Shown: positions 35,574 to 44,424, counted from the first letter of the stretch. The stretch: 64,000 nt of DNA from Streptomyces sp. NBC_01298 (GCF_035978755.1 NZ_CP108414.1:496001-560000), one strand, 5' to 3'. Program-made: numbers and translations. The notes: generated by a model from the sequence alone, not told the origin.

Positions 35574-37323
35574 ACCGGCACTGGCCGGACCGGGGTCCGG
35601 CCACGGTCGTCGCGGTGACGCGCGGCGCCGGTTCGTTGGCCTCGCAGCGCAGCGGTCCGACGATCCGGCCGCCCGCGAACTCGACGCCTCCGGTGTTGGC
35701 TACCAGGGTCACGGGACCGGTGATCGCGTCGCCGGCGCAGTCGGGACCCGCCCCCTCGCCCGCGGCGGAGCCGATCACCACGGAACCGCTGGTGTCGCGC
35801 ACCGTGACCGGGCCGTCCAGCGTGGATCCGCAGAGGGACACGGCGAGCGCCCCGTCGGCGGAGAACGGACCGGTGACGCGGGCGTCCGAGACGGACAGCG
35901 CGCCGCCGGGCCGGACGGTGAGCGGACCGCTCTGGCTTCCGCCGGAGGCGACGCAGAGCGATTCCCCGGCCGCCACGGTCAGCGGTCCGTGGTGGTCGGT
36001 GGTGACGCAGGGCCGGCTGAATCCGACGGTGACCTCGGCCGGTTCGCCGGTGGAGCTCGCCGTGTGGTCGGCGTCGGGGGTGTGGGCGGCGCTGATCCGG
36101 TGGGTGCCGGGGCGCAGGGCGCTGGTGGTGAGGCGGGCCTGCCCTCCGTCGAGTGGCACGGTGGCGAGCGGGGTGGTCCCGTCCGAGAAGGTGACGCTGC
36201 CGCCCGGGGCGGTGGCCGGGTCCTCGGAGCCCGTCACGGTCGCGGTCAGGGCGACGGCGTGCCCGAACAGCGGGGTGGCGGTGTCCGTGGTGAGGGTGGT
36301 CGACGTCCCGTAGCGGAAGGAGACGACGGCCTTGCCGTCGCCGTGCTGGACGCCCGACCGCAGGGTGGCCTCGGAGACACCGGCCTCGGCTCCGGCCGCG
36401 TAGCCGCTGCCGCCACCGCCGCCCGCGCCGTAGAGGTTGCCGGGGTTGCCGCCGCCGGAGCCGCCGCCACCGCCGCGCCAGCCGCCGCCACCGCCCCCGC
36501 CGCCGTTGCCGCCACGGCCGCCGTTGCCCCCGGTGCCGCCGGAGCCGGGGTTGGGCTGGCCCGTGTACTGGTCGATGTCGCTCGCGTTGCCTCCCCCCGC
36601 GCCGATCGGGTTGGTCCGGGTGCCGGTGCCGTGCTGGGTCTGGGTGCCGCCGGTGCCTCCGGCGCCGGATCCCTCGGGGCCGCCGCCCTCGCCGCCGTTC
36701 TCGCCGGCGGGCCCGCCGCCGTTGCCTCCGTGCAGCAGGGGGCCGCCGTTGCCGGCGCCTCCGCCGGCTCCGGCCACCAGGATCCGGTCGGCCGGGCCGA
36801 AGGCGCCGGTGCGCAGATCGGTGGCGCCGCCGCCGGAGCCGCCGCCGCCGTGCGCACCGCCGCCGCCGGTGCCGTGGCCGAAGCCGCCGGGCCGGGCGTA
36901 CTCGCCGTGCCGGGAGGTTCCTGAGCTGCCGACACCTCCCCTGGTGATCTGGAGGGCCTGGCCGGGGGCCACGGCGAGGACCGCGCGGGTCCGGCCGCCG
37001 AGGCCGCCGGGCGCGCCCTCGTTCGGCGGGTTCGGGGAGACGAAGCCGGCGGCGCCGCCGCCTTCGGCTCCGTACAGGTCAACGGTGAGGGCGCTCACCC
37101 CGGAGGGCACGGTGAAGACGTCGGTGCCCGCGGTGGCGTACGTACAGGTGGGCGGGGAGCTGGTGAAGACGCCCGCCGGGCCGCAGGAGCCGGACGGCGC
37201 GTCCGCCGGGTCGGCGGACGCGGCGAGGGGTGCCACCAGAGCGGCGAGGAGGCCTGCCGTGCCGAGGACGAGTGCGGTCCGGGAGACGGGGCGGGGAGCG
37301 GGGGCGGGTCTGTGTGAAGTCAT
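35572..37323 (-). CDS. Secreted glycine-rich protein with Ig-like domain
   Basis: The 583-residue exported protein has a signal peptide (RTALVLGTAGLLAALVAPLAASA) and a beta-rich N-terminal region with TYATAGTDVFTVPSGVSAL. A region of about 230 residues dominated by glycine follows (runs such as GGNGGRGGNGGGGGGGGW). Then comes a bacterial Ig-like domain 3 (TTDTATPLFGHAVALTATVT ... PGTHRISAAHTPD) and a C-terminal part of repeated GPLTV-type strands that looks like a short beta-helix. The composition resembles other actinobacterial glycine-rich surface proteins; function is unknown. It lies 44 bases after a second secreted-protein gene and is probably co-transcribed with it. ATG 37323 starts the signal peptide. 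Confidence 0.82.
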   Translation of the reverse strand: MTSHRPAPAPRPVSRTALVLGTAGLLAALVAPLAASADPADAPSGSCGPAGVFTSSPPTCTYATAGTDVFTVPSGVSALTVDLYGAEGGGAAGFVSPNPPNEGAPGGLGGRTRAVLAVAPGQALQITRGGVGSSGTSRHGEYARPGGFGHGTGGGGAHGGGGSGGGATDLRTGAFGPADRILVAGAGGGAGNGGPLLHGGNGGGPAGENGGEGGGPEGSGAGGTGGTQTQHGTGTRTNPIGAGGGNASDIDQYTGQPNPGSGGTGGNGGRGGNGGGGGGGGWRGGGGGSGGGNPGNLYGAGGGGGSGYAAGAEAGVSEATLRSGVQHGDGKAVVSFRYGTSTTLTTDTATPLFGHAVALTATVTGSEDPATAPGGSVTFSDGTTPLATVPLDGGQARLTTSALRPGTHRISAAHTPDADHTASSTGEPAEVTVGFSRPCVTTDHHGPLTVAAGESLCVASGGSQSGPLTVRPGGALSVSDARVTGPFSADGALAVSLCGSTLDGPVTVRDTSGSVVIGSAAGEGAGPDCAGDAITGPVTLVANTGGVEFAGGRIVGPLRCEANEPAPRVTATTVAGPRSGQCR

Positions 37324-37367
37324 GGTCCTGATCGGGGTGGTGGGGAAACGGGGGCCGGCCATACCGG

Positions 37368-38447
37368 TCAGACGCCGTCGTCGGCGCACAGCGCCCAGGC
37401 GTCGGTGTAGGTGTTGGGCGAGCTTCCGCCGCCCGTGTGGCTGTAGGCCGTCCAGTAGGAGGCCGTGGTGGTCCCGTCGCCCACCGCGGTGCCACCGGAG
37501 TTGCTGGGGTAGCTGCCGCCCAGGTGGTCGCCCGGCGAGCCCGGTCCCGTGAAGGCGGTGGTCGTCACGCTGCCGCCGCTGATGGCCGCGCCTCCGCTGA
37601 TCAGCTTGCCGTCGTTGCCGCCGCAGCCGACCGTCGCGGTCTGCCCCGACGTGGCCGCGGTCGGGCCGCTGACCTCGCTGTAGCGCACCTTGACCGTGGT
37701 GCCGCTGATGTTGATGTTGCTGCCGCTGCAGATCGCGTAGGCGTACGTCGTGTTGCCGGTGCCGCCGCCACCGCCGTTCCAGCCGACCGCGGTCCAGGAG
37801 TCGGGGTTCGTCTCGCCGTCGGCGGCGGCCTTCTGGCCGTAGGCGTGCCCGGCGTCGTTGAAGGTGGGGAAGGAGGCGATCGGCTTGAGGCTGCCGACGT
37901 CGGCCGGGGTGATCCGGGCGCCGCCGCCGAGCAGGCGGGTGTTGGCCGGGCAGGTGGCGGTGACGAGGCCGACCGTGGAGGCCGTGGTGGGTCCGGCGAC
38001 CTTGTTCATCACCACCTGGGTGTGGTTGATCAGGTCGCTGGTGAAGCACACCGCGTAAGGGGTGCTGGAGAACGAGGCGTTGACCGCTCCCCCGCTGCCG
38101 CCGATGCCGAGCCAGTGCGTCACGTCGGTGCCGACGACGCCGGTCGAGCCGGTGTACTCGGTGCTGCCGTCGGGGCTGGGCGCGGTGCCGTCCACCTTGT
38201 TGCCGTTGGACGAAGTGCCGGTGCCGATGGCCTGGTTGATTCCGCCACCGGAGATGAGCCCCGAGGAGCAGTCCGCGTGGGTGGATATCTCGGAGAAGGT
38301 CGCTGCGGGTCCGGAGGTGGCCCCCGGAGTCTTCACCGTCACGCCGACGGTGTTGGCGTAGGCCGATCCCGGCACCAGAAGGGCCAGGAGGGTGCCGATG
38401 ACCAGTGACTTTCCTGCGACGGCGCGCCGCAGAACTGTCTTTGGCAT
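37368..38447 (-). CDS. Secreted protein with threefold internal repeat
   Basis: A 359-residue exported protein with a signal peptide (MPKTVLRRAVAGKSLVIGTL followed by LALLVPGSAYA). The mature part contains three modules of about 110 residues, each with a Cys-(6-8)-LxxGG core: CSSGLISGGG, CPANTRLLGGG and CGGNDGKLISGG, each followed by aromatic/Thr-rich strands and an AYAIC-type segment. The family is not recognised; this looks like a beta-rich extracellular structural or binding protein. GGGAG precedes ATG 38447. It heads a two-gene unit with the glycine-rich protein. Confidence 0.8.
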   Translation of the reverse strand: MPKTVLRRAVAGKSLVIGTLLALLVPGSAYANTVGVTVKTPGATSGPAATFSEISTHADCSSGLISGGGINQAIGTGTSSNGNKVDGTAPSPDGSTEYTGSTGVVGTDVTHWLGIGGSGGAVNASFSSTPYAVCFTSDLINHTQVVMNKVAGPTTASTVGLVTATCPANTRLLGGGARITPADVGSLKPIASFPTFNDAGHAYGQKAAADGETNPDSWTAVGWNGGGGGTGNTTYAYAICSGSNINISGTTVKVRYSEVSGPTAATSGQTATVGCGGNDGKLISGGAAISGGSVTTTAFTGPGSPGDHLGGSYPSNSGGTAVGDGTTTASYWTAYSHTGGGSSPNTYTDAWALCADDGV

Positions 38448-38582
38448 GTAATTTTCTCCCTCATCCAGAGTCGCGCATGCGGACATTAGCAGTCCATTTC
38501 GCGCGCATCTACAGCGAGAACCAGCTGTCTCACCTAGCAGATAAGGGCTTGTCGCGTCCGACCTGCGGTCAGGACGCGAAAA

Positions 38583-38619
38583 GGCGGCGGCTCCCGGCAT
38601 GCCGCCCGGAACCGCCGCC
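38583..38619. terminator. Hairpin downstream of ohr
   Basis: The arms ggcggcgg (38583-38590) and ccgccgcc (38612-38619) enclose a second complementary pair, cccggc/gcccgg. The hairpin lies just past the stop of the ohr-like gene on the minus strand. Confidence 0.65.
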
Positions 38620-38632
38620 CTGGAGGAGCGGA

Positions 38633-39043
38633 CTACTCGACGACGAGCTCGACGGGGATGTTGCCGCGCGTGGCTCGGGAGTAGGGGCAGACCTCGTGGG
38701 CCTGCTTGACCAGCAGCGTGCCCGTCTCCCCCATCAGCGCCTCGGGGAGTTCCACGCGCAGGACCACGGCCAGACCGAAGCCCGCGCCGTCCTTGCCGAT
38801 GGAGACCTCCGAGGTCACCGAGATCTCGCTGGTGTCGACCTTGGCCTGGCGGCCGACCAGCCCGAGGGCACTGGCGAAGCACGCGGCGTATCCGGCCGCG
38901 AAGAGCTGCTCGGGGTTGGTGCCCAGACCGCTGCCACCGAGGGCCGGCGGCATGGCCAGCGCCAGGTCGATCTGACCGTCGGAGCTGACGGCGCGGCCTT
39001 CGCGGCCGTTGGCGGTGGCGACAGCGGTGTAGATCGCGTCCAT
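38633..39043 (-). CDS. ohr: Organic hydroperoxide resistance protein (Ohr, OsmC family)
   Basis: The 136-residue protein has both reactive cysteines of Ohr: one in AGYAACFASAL and one in EVCPYSRATRGN. Ohr reduces organic hydroperoxides with thiols, protecting lipids in the cytoplasm. Motif GREGRAVSSDGQIDLALAMPP and length match the family. ATG 39043 is preferred, with GAGAGG nine bases upstream. It is divergent from the MarR-type gene ohrR, the standard arrangement, with two OhrR-type boxes between them. Confidence 0.93.
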   Translation of the reverse strand: MDAIYTAVATANGREGRAVSSDGQIDLALAMPPALGGSGLGTNPEQLFAAGYAACFASALGLVGRQAKVDTSEISVTSEVSIGKDGAGFGLAVVLRVELPEALMGETGTLLVKQAHEVCPYSRATRGNIPVELVVE

Positions 39044-39112
39044 CTCGGGGGTTCCTCTCACGGGGCGGAGGCGGGGCCGTCGACCGACGACCTCGCCCCA
39101 TCAATATGGCAC

Positions 39113-39140
39113 ACAATTAAGTTGTGCACAATTCAGTTGC
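39113..39140. promoter_or_regulatory. Two OhrR-like operator boxes
   Basis: ACAATTAAGTTGT (39113-39125) and ACAATTCAGTTGC (39128-39140) are adjacent AT-rich palindrome-like sites in the ohr-ohrR intergenic region. They resemble known OhrR boxes, which have a TACAATT...AATTGTA core. They lie about 70-100 bases from ohr and 30-60 from ohrR, so both genes can be repressed from here. Confidence 0.75.
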
Positions 39141-39170
39141 CGACACGGCACCCCGGGTACACTTCCCTCC

Positions 39171-39644
39171 ATGACCGAGCAACCGACCGACGCCCTACCC
39201 GACCAGGACTTCCTGCGCCTCGACGGCCAGATCTGCTTCGCGCTGGGCGCGGCGAACCGCGCCTTCGGCGGGCTCTACCGGGTCGTCCTGAAGGACCTCG
39301 GCCTGACCTACCCCCAGTACCTGGTGATGCTGGTGCTCTGGGAGCACGGCGAGATGCCGGTCAAACAGGTCGGGGAGCACCTGCGGCTGGACTCGGGCAC
39401 ACTCTCCCCGCTCCTCAAGCGCCTGGAGGCCGCCGGCCTGCTCGTGCGCGAGCGCAGCGCAGCGGACGAACGGTCCGTGCACGTACGGCCCACCGAGGCC
39501 GGTACGGCCCTGCGCGCGCGGGCCGTCGAGGTGCCCCGGCGCATCGCGGCCGCGACCGGCTTCCAACTCGGCGAGATCAAGGAGCTTCAGGACCGCCTGC
39601 GGCGGCTCACCGCCGCCCTGGACGCGGCGGCCGGGCCGGAGTAG
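39171..39644 (+). CDS. ohrR: MarR-family peroxide sensor OhrR
   Basis: The 157-residue winged-helix regulator has the redox-sensing cysteine in the N-terminal helix (DGQICFALGAANRAF), the conserved YPQYLVMLVLWEH segment and the wing RSAADERSVHV. On reaction with organic hydroperoxides the protein leaves its operator and ohr is derepressed. Divergent position and paired operator boxes support this. Its 3' end overlaps the convergent cytochrome b gene by 38 bases. Confidence 0.92.
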   Translation: MTEQPTDALPDQDFLRLDGQICFALGAANRAFGGLYRVVLKDLGLTYPQYLVMLVLWEHGEMPVKQVGEHLRLDSGTLSPLLKRLEAAGLLVRERSAADERSVHVRPTEAGTALRARAVEVPRRIAAATGFQLGEIKELQDRLRRLTAALDAAAGPE

Positions 39645-40386
39645 GGCGTACGGCCCCCGAGGCGGAGGATCCGTCCGGGCGCCACAGCGGGTGCTCGCGC
39701 CGCGCCCAGTCGGCGGTCACCGAACCCGTCCGCATGCCGCGCCGGGCCTCCGGGTCGCGGACGGCCATCACGACGTGGCCCGCGACGGCCACCGTCATGG
39801 CGATGGCCAGCCAGTCGTGGACGAAGGTGGCCCCGGTCCGCCAGGTCAGCGGGGCCAGCCCGGTGAACCACATCAGCAGACCGGTGCCGAGCATCACGAG
39901 GGCGGCGCCGGTGCTCCAGCTCGCGTAGAGCTTCTGCCCGGCGTTGAACTTGCCCGCCGGGCGGGCGGCCGGCCGGTGGTCGCGGCGCAGGGCGGAGCGG
40001 AGCCAGGTGCGGTCGTGCGGGCCGAAGCGGTTCAGCCGGCGCAGGTCACCGCGGAAGGCCCGGGAGCCGAGCCCCAGCAGGACGGGCGCCGGGATCAGCA
40101 GTCCGGACCACTCGTGGACGGTGACCACGAGGTGGCGGCGGCCGACGAGTTCGGCGAGGGGCGGCAGGTAGAGGCAGGCCGCACTCGCCAGGCACACCCC
40201 GGTGAGGGTGGCGGTGGCCAGGTGGACCAGCCGCACGGCGGGGCCGAACCGGCGTACGCGGGCGGGGTGCCCGGCCGCGGACTCCTCGGGCGAGGCTACG
40301 GATCCGGCCTGCCCCACCTGTGCGGCGTGTTCGGTCTGTCCGGCGTGTCCGGCCTGTCCGGCCGGGAGTTCAGACGGTCGGGGCAT
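39607..40386 (-). CDS. Cytochrome b561/b-type membrane heme protein (MsrQ-like role)
   Basis: The 259-residue protein has about four transmembrane helices with histidines spaced as in b-type cytochromes of the formate dehydrogenase gamma/b561 group: RLVHLATA, VTVHEWSGLL, TFVHDWLAIAM and AVAGHVVMAV. It probably passes electrons through the membrane to the molybdopterin protein encoded just upstream, whose stop it overlaps by 17 bases. The N-terminal 40 residues are an Ala/Gly/Gln-rich repeat (AGQAGHAGQTEHAAQVGQAG). No signal peptide is needed. Confidence 0.82.
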   Translation of the reverse strand: MPRPSELPAGQAGHAGQTEHAAQVGQAGSVASPEESAAGHPARVRRFGPAVRLVHLATATLTGVCLASAACLYLPPLAELVGRRHLVVTVHEWSGLLIPAPVLLGLGSRAFRGDLRRLNRFGPHDRTWLRSALRRDHRPAARPAGKFNAGQKLYASWSTGAALVMLGTGLLMWFTGLAPLTWRTGATFVHDWLAIAMTVAVAGHVVMAVRDPEARRGMRTGSVTADWARREHPLWRPDGSSASGAVRPTPARPPRPGRR

Positions 40387-41146
40387 CGTCGCGTCCGTTC
40401 GATTTGCCGACCCAGGCGTCGACGTCGTAGCCGAGCTTCTCCCAGTAGCCGGGCTGGACGTCCCGGGTGACGGTGATGCCCGACAGCCATTTCGCCGACT
40501 TGTAGAAGTACATGGGGGCCGCGTAGAGGCGCACCGGGCCGCCGTGGGCGTGGCCGAGGGGCTTGTCCTGCATGTTCAGGGCCACCATGACGTCCTCGCG
40601 GCGGGCCTGCCGGAGCGTGAGGCTCTCGGTGTAGGTGCCGTCGAAGCAGGTGAACCGGATGGCGCGCGCCTCGGGGTGGACCCCGGCGGCGTCCAGCAGC
40701 CGGAAGAGCGGGACGCCCTCGAAAGGGGTCTCGGGGACCCGCCAGCCCGTCACGCACTGGACGTCGCGGACGATCCGGGTCTGCGGCAGGGCCCGCAGCG
40801 CGTCGAGGGTGTACGTGGCCGGGCGCTCGACCAGGCCGTCGACGGTCAGCCGGTAGTCGGCCGGGCCGCGCTCGGGAACCGAGGACGCGACCGAGTAGTA
40901 GCGGAACCCGCCGCCGCCCGGCAGCAGTCCGGTGAGCCCGGTGGGGTCCTTGCTCGCGGCCGAACCCAGTACGGCGTCGAACCCGGCCTGGAGCTTCGGC
41001 GCGAGGGCCAGACCGAGGGCCCCGAGCCCCACCATCCCGAGGACCAGCCGCCGGCCCACGGGGGCACCGCGACCGTCGGGATCGGGATCGAGGTCGGCGT
41101 CGGGAACGGGGCCGAGGTCCGGGCCGGGTCGCTGGTCTGTGCTCAC
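40370..41146 (-). CDS. Molybdopterin oxidoreductase of the sulfite oxidase/YedY family
   Basis: A 258-residue protein with the sulfite oxidase-like fold and the molybdenum-ligand cysteine in RDVQCVTGWRVPE near residue 128. A membrane or signal segment (RRLVLGMVGLGALGLALAPKL) precedes it, placing it outside the membrane. MsrP (YedY) in enteric bacteria reduces methionine sulfoxide in periplasmic proteins with electrons from the membrane partner MsrQ. The overlap with a cytochrome b gene suggests an analogous pair, though the Streptomyces substrate is unproven. GTG start at 41146. Confidence 0.87.
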   Translation of the reverse strand: MSTDQRPGPDLGPVPDADLDPDPDGRGAPVGRRLVLGMVGLGALGLALAPKLQAGFDAVLGSAASKDPTGLTGLLPGGGGFRYYSVASSVPERGPADYRLTVDGLVERPATYTLDALRALPQTRIVRDVQCVTGWRVPETPFEGVPLFRLLDAAGVHPEARAIRFTCFDGTYTESLTLRQARREDVMVALNMQDKPLGHAHGGPVRLYAAPMYFYKSAKWLSGITVTRDVQPGYWEKLGYDVDAWVGKSNGRDDAPTV

Positions 41147-41274
41147 GTGGCGATTCGACCACCCGCGGGCCCCGGACCGCCAGGGTCCGGGCCCGCCCGT
41201 CAGACTTCCGTAAGACGCTCACGTGCACGTACGCCCCTACGCCCGGAGCCCGGCCGGGCCCGGAGGGGGGCCGG

Positions 41275-42636
41275 CTAGGCCCCGCTCGCCTTGAGCATGT
41301 CCTCGCGCTCGACGAGCTTCACGCGCTCGCGACCCTGCGGCTCGCCCAGCGCCTTCTCGGCGGCGTCGAGCTTGTACCAGCCCTCCCACGTCGTGAAGCG
41401 GACCGCCTTCTGCGCGAGGAAGGTCTCTACCGCCTCGGGCTCGGGAGCGGCCGGCGTCAGCAGGTTGCCGTCCGCGTGGTCGGCGAGCAGGCTGGCGACC
41501 GTCTCGTTCGCGTCGCCCTTGGTGTGGCCGATGAGGCCGATCGGGCCGCGGCGGATCCAGCCGGTGACGTACGTGGACGCCAGGTGCGCGCCGGCCTCCA
41601 TGACGCGGCCGCCCTGGTCCGGAACCGTGCCGGAGTCGACGTCCCACGGCAGCTTGGGCAGCTCGTCGGAGAGGTATCCGACGGCTCGGTAGACGGACTG
41701 GACGTCCCAGTCGGTGAACGTGCCGGTGCCCTTGACGTTGCCGGTGCCGTCGAGCTCGGTGCGCTCGGTGCGCAGGCCCACGACCTTGCCGTCCTCGCCG
41801 AGGATCTCGGTGGGCGACTCGAAGAAGTGCAGGAAGAGCTTGTGCGGGCGCTCGCCTATGTCGCGGATCGCCCAGTTCTCCAGGGTCTTGGCGACCATGT
41901 CCGCCTGCTTGTTGGAGCGGCGGGTGGTGATCGAACCCTCGTCGTAGTCGATGTCCTCGGGGTTGACGATGACCTCGATGTTCGGCGAGTGGTCCAACTC
42001 GCGCAGCTCCATCGGGCTGAACTTGGCCTGCGCGGGGCCGCGGCGGCCGAAGACGTGGACCTCGAGGGCCTTGTTGGCCTTGAGGCCGTCGTGGACGTTC
42101 GCCGGGATCTCGGTCGGGAGCAGCTCGTCGGCGGTCTTGGCGAGGATCCGGGCCACGTCGAGGGCCACGTTGCCGACGCCGAGGACGGCGACCTTCTCGG
42201 CCTCCAGCGGCCAGGTGCGCGGGACGTCCGGGTGGCCGTCGTACCAGGAGACGAAGTCGGCGGCGCCGTAGGAGCCGTCGAGGTCGACACCGGGGATGGT
42301 GAGCGCGCGGTCCGCGGTGGCGCCGGTGGAGAAGATCACGGCGTCGTAGAAGGAGCGCAGCTCGTCGAGGCTGATGTCGTTCGGGTAGTCGACGTTGCCG
42401 AAGAGGCGGACCTGCGGCTTGTCGAGCACCTGGTGCAGGGCGGTGATGATGCCCTTGATGCGGGGGTGGTCGGGCGCGACGCCGTAACGGATCAGGCCGA
42501 AGGGTGCGGGCATCCGCTCGAAGATGTCGATGGACACACCCGGCTCGGTGGCCGCCTCGGACTTCAGCAGGGCGTCGGCGGCGTAGATGCCGGCGGGGCC
42601 GGCACCGACGATTGCTACCCGCAGGGGGCGAGGCAT
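41275..42636 (-). CDS. fprA: FprA-type ferredoxin/flavodoxin-NADP+ reductase
   Basis: The 453-residue flavoprotein has an N-terminal FAD Rossmann motif (VGAGPAGIYAADALL), the PFGLIRYGVAPDHPRIK segment, an NADP Rossmann motif (VLGVGNVALDVARIL) and the ATG-type sequence VIFSTGATAD, all as in mycobacterial FprA (adrenodoxin reductase-like). It moves electrons between NADPH and ferredoxins, for example for P450s or iron release. AAGGGAA lies seven bases before ATG 42636. A candidate iron box (42686-42702) lies upstream. It is convergent with no neighbour and probably monocistronic. Confidence 0.92.
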   Translation of the reverse strand: MPRPLRVAIVGAGPAGIYAADALLKSEAATEPGVSIDIFERMPAPFGLIRYGVAPDHPRIKGIITALHQVLDKPQVRLFGNVDYPNDISLDELRSFYDAVIFSTGATADRALTIPGVDLDGSYGAADFVSWYDGHPDVPRTWPLEAEKVAVLGVGNVALDVARILAKTADELLPTEIPANVHDGLKANKALEVHVFGRRGPAQAKFSPMELRELDHSPNIEVIVNPEDIDYDEGSITTRRSNKQADMVAKTLENWAIRDIGERPHKLFLHFFESPTEILGEDGKVVGLRTERTELDGTGNVKGTGTFTDWDVQSVYRAVGYLSDELPKLPWDVDSGTVPDQGGRVMEAGAHLASTYVTGWIRRGPIGLIGHTKGDANETVASLLADHADGNLLTPAAPEPEAVETFLAQKAVRFTTWEGWYKLDAAEKALGEPQGRERVKLVEREDMLKASGA

Positions 42637-42685
42637 GGCTGGGTTCCCTTCGAACGGCGAAAGACTCGATCAAGGGGAACCCTAA

Positions 42686-42702
42686 GCTAAGGGCAGCCTA
42701 AC
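42686..42702 (-). promoter_or_regulatory. Candidate iron box (DmdR/IdeR type)
   Basis: AGCTAAGGGCAGCCTAA matches the central 17 bases of the actinobacterial iron box (AGGTTAGGCTAACCTAA) at 12 positions, including the AAGG/CCTAA core. It lies 50-66 bases upstream of the FprA start, a typical operator position. DmdR1/IdeR with Fe2+ would repress here. Confidence 0.55.
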
Positions 42703-42841
42703 CCGGCACCCACCCCCGGTTTATGACCCCATAACCCGGACTTATGACAACCCCAAGCAATGCTTTGGAGCGCTCAGCGGAGGCCGCGGCCGCCGCAATG
42801 CCCGGGACAGCCGTCGCGGCCGCCTGATATCCCTGGGCCGC

Positions 42842-43387
42842 ATGGACACCGCGCCCACCGCCTCCACCGTCCCCGAGACCCCGCACGACCGCCGCCCCCT
42901 CCTCTTCCTGGACGTAGACGGCCCGCTCATCCCGTTCGGCTCCCCGCACGGACACCCGGTCCACGCGGCCCCGGGCACGGCCGACCTCTCCGGCGGCCAC
43001 CCCCTCCTCACCCGGGCCGATCCGGCGCTCGGCCCCCGGCTGGCCGGGCTGCCGTGCGAGCTGGTGTGGGCCACGACCTGGGGCGAGGACGCGAACCTGT
43101 GCCTCTCCCCGCGGCTCGGACTGCCGGCCCTGCCGGTGGTGGAGTGGCCCGAGCCCTCCGCCGAGGACGGCCGCGGCGCGGTGCACTGGAAGACCGGCGG
43201 GCTCGTCGCGTGGGCGGCGGGACGGGCGTTCGCCTGGGTCGACGACGAGATCGGCGACGCGGACCGCCGCTGGGTGTCCTCCCACCACTCCGGCCCGGCC
43301 CTCCTGCACCGCGTCGACCCCCGGCTCGGCCTGGGTAACGCCGACTTCACCGTCCTGGAGGCGTGGCTGCGCGCCCACCGCGCCTGA
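42842..43387 (+). CDS. HAD-like domain protein
   Basis: The 181-residue protein begins its core with LLFLDVDGPLIPFG, the DxDG motif I of HAD phosphatases. ELVWATTWGEDAN (motif II-like Thr) and FAWVDDEIGDADRRWV (motif IV-like acids) follow. These support a small HAD hydrolase of the 'secreted/Streptomyces HAD' type; the substrate is unknown. It is divergent from fprA and 200 bases ahead of the HNH gene. Confidence 0.82.
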   Translation: MDTAPTASTVPETPHDRRPLLFLDVDGPLIPFGSPHGHPVHAAPGTADLSGGHPLLTRADPALGPRLAGLPCELVWATTWGEDANLCLSPRLGLPALPVVEWPEPSAEDGRGAVHWKTGGLVAWAAGRAFAWVDDEIGDADRRWVSSHHSGPALLHRVDPRLGLGNADFTVLEAWLRAHRA

Positions 43388-43611
43388 AGCCGGGCGGCCG
43401 AGGCCGTCCCTTTCTGCCCACGGGCCGGCCCTGCACCGGGCCCGGCCCTGTAGCACCTCTGTAGCACCCCTGGACCACCCCCGGGCGCCACCCGGCGTAC
43501 GCCCGGGGAACGTTCGCCGCCCGCCGCGCCAACGCGCCTGGCTTCGGCCGCCGTCCGGCATGGGTAGGCTTCCCGCGACACAGTGTGCGGGGCGGGGTTC
43601 GGGGTGGGGTC

Positions 43612-44373
43612 ATGGGGCGTCAGATACGGGTGCGCGGTGCGGTACTGACGGCCGTGCTGCTGCTGGCGGCCGCCGGCTGTTCCGGAGCGGGGAGCGCAAC
43701 CGGGGCGGATCCCCGCGACGACCCGAAGCCGGGCGGCGCCGCGCCCTCCGCTTCCGCGTCCTCCGGTGCTCCCGCCCGGTCCGGGGCTCCCGCGGACGGG
43801 AAGCCCCCCACCGGTGACGTGCTCCCCGGCATGGTCGCCGCCTCCGTGGCCCGTACCCAGCTGGCTGCGCTGAAGGTGGCGGCCCCGGGAACCATGTCCG
43901 GCTACAGCCGGGACAAGTTCACGCACTGGGCGGAGCAGGGCGACAAGTGCGACACCCGCGAGGTCATCCTCCAGCGGGACGGCGCGAACGTCACCCGGGA
44001 CTCCCAGTGCAAGGCCGTGTCCGGCACGTGGAAGAGCCTGTACGACGAGGTGGTGGTCACCGAGGCCTCGAAGATGGACATCGACCACATGGTGCCCCTC
44101 GCCGAGGGCTGGCGCTCCGGCGCGGCCGGCTGGGACGCCGCGAAGCGCAAGGCCTTCGCGAACGACCTGACGCACCCCCAACTGCTGGCGGTGACGGCCT
44201 CGTCGAACCGGTCGAAGGGCGACCAGAGTCCCGATCTGTGGCAGCCGCCGTCGAAGGCGGCCTGGTGCCAGTACGGGCGGGCCTGGACCACGGTCAAGTC
44301 CGCGTACGGTCTGACCGTCACCGAACCCGAGAAGAAGACGCTCTCCACCATGCTGGACACCTGCGCGGGCTGA
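43612..44373 (+). CDS. Lipoprotein HNH-type nuclease
   Basis: A 253-residue exported protein. The signal ends in LLLAAAGCSG, a lipobox with Cys21 or so, so it is probably a lipoprotein. A Pro/Ala/Ser-rich linker of about 45 residues precedes a nuclease domain of the HNH/DUF1524 type, with the His of DIDHMVPLAEGWRSG near 157 and the downstream Asn/His-rich segment LAVTASSNRSKGDQSPDLW. Family members cut DNA or RNA; a surface nuclease could serve nutrient uptake or competition. ATG 43612 is preceded by GGGGTGGGG. The propeller gene ends just past it on the other strand. Confidence 0.83.
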   Translation: MGRQIRVRGAVLTAVLLLAAAGCSGAGSATGADPRDDPKPGGAAPSASASSGAPARSGAPADGKPPTGDVLPGMVAASVARTQLAALKVAAPGTMSGYSRDKFTHWAEQGDKCDTREVILQRDGANVTRDSQCKAVSGTWKSLYDEVVVTEASKMDIDHMVPLAEGWRSGAAGWDAAKRKAFANDLTHPQLLAVTASSNRSKGDQSPDLWQPPSKAAWCQYGRAWTTVKSAYGLTVTEPEKKTLSTMLDTCAG

Positions 44374-44424
44374 CGCCGTTCACCCCACAAGCGTGCACCG
44401 CGGGACCGTGCACCGCGGGGCCGC

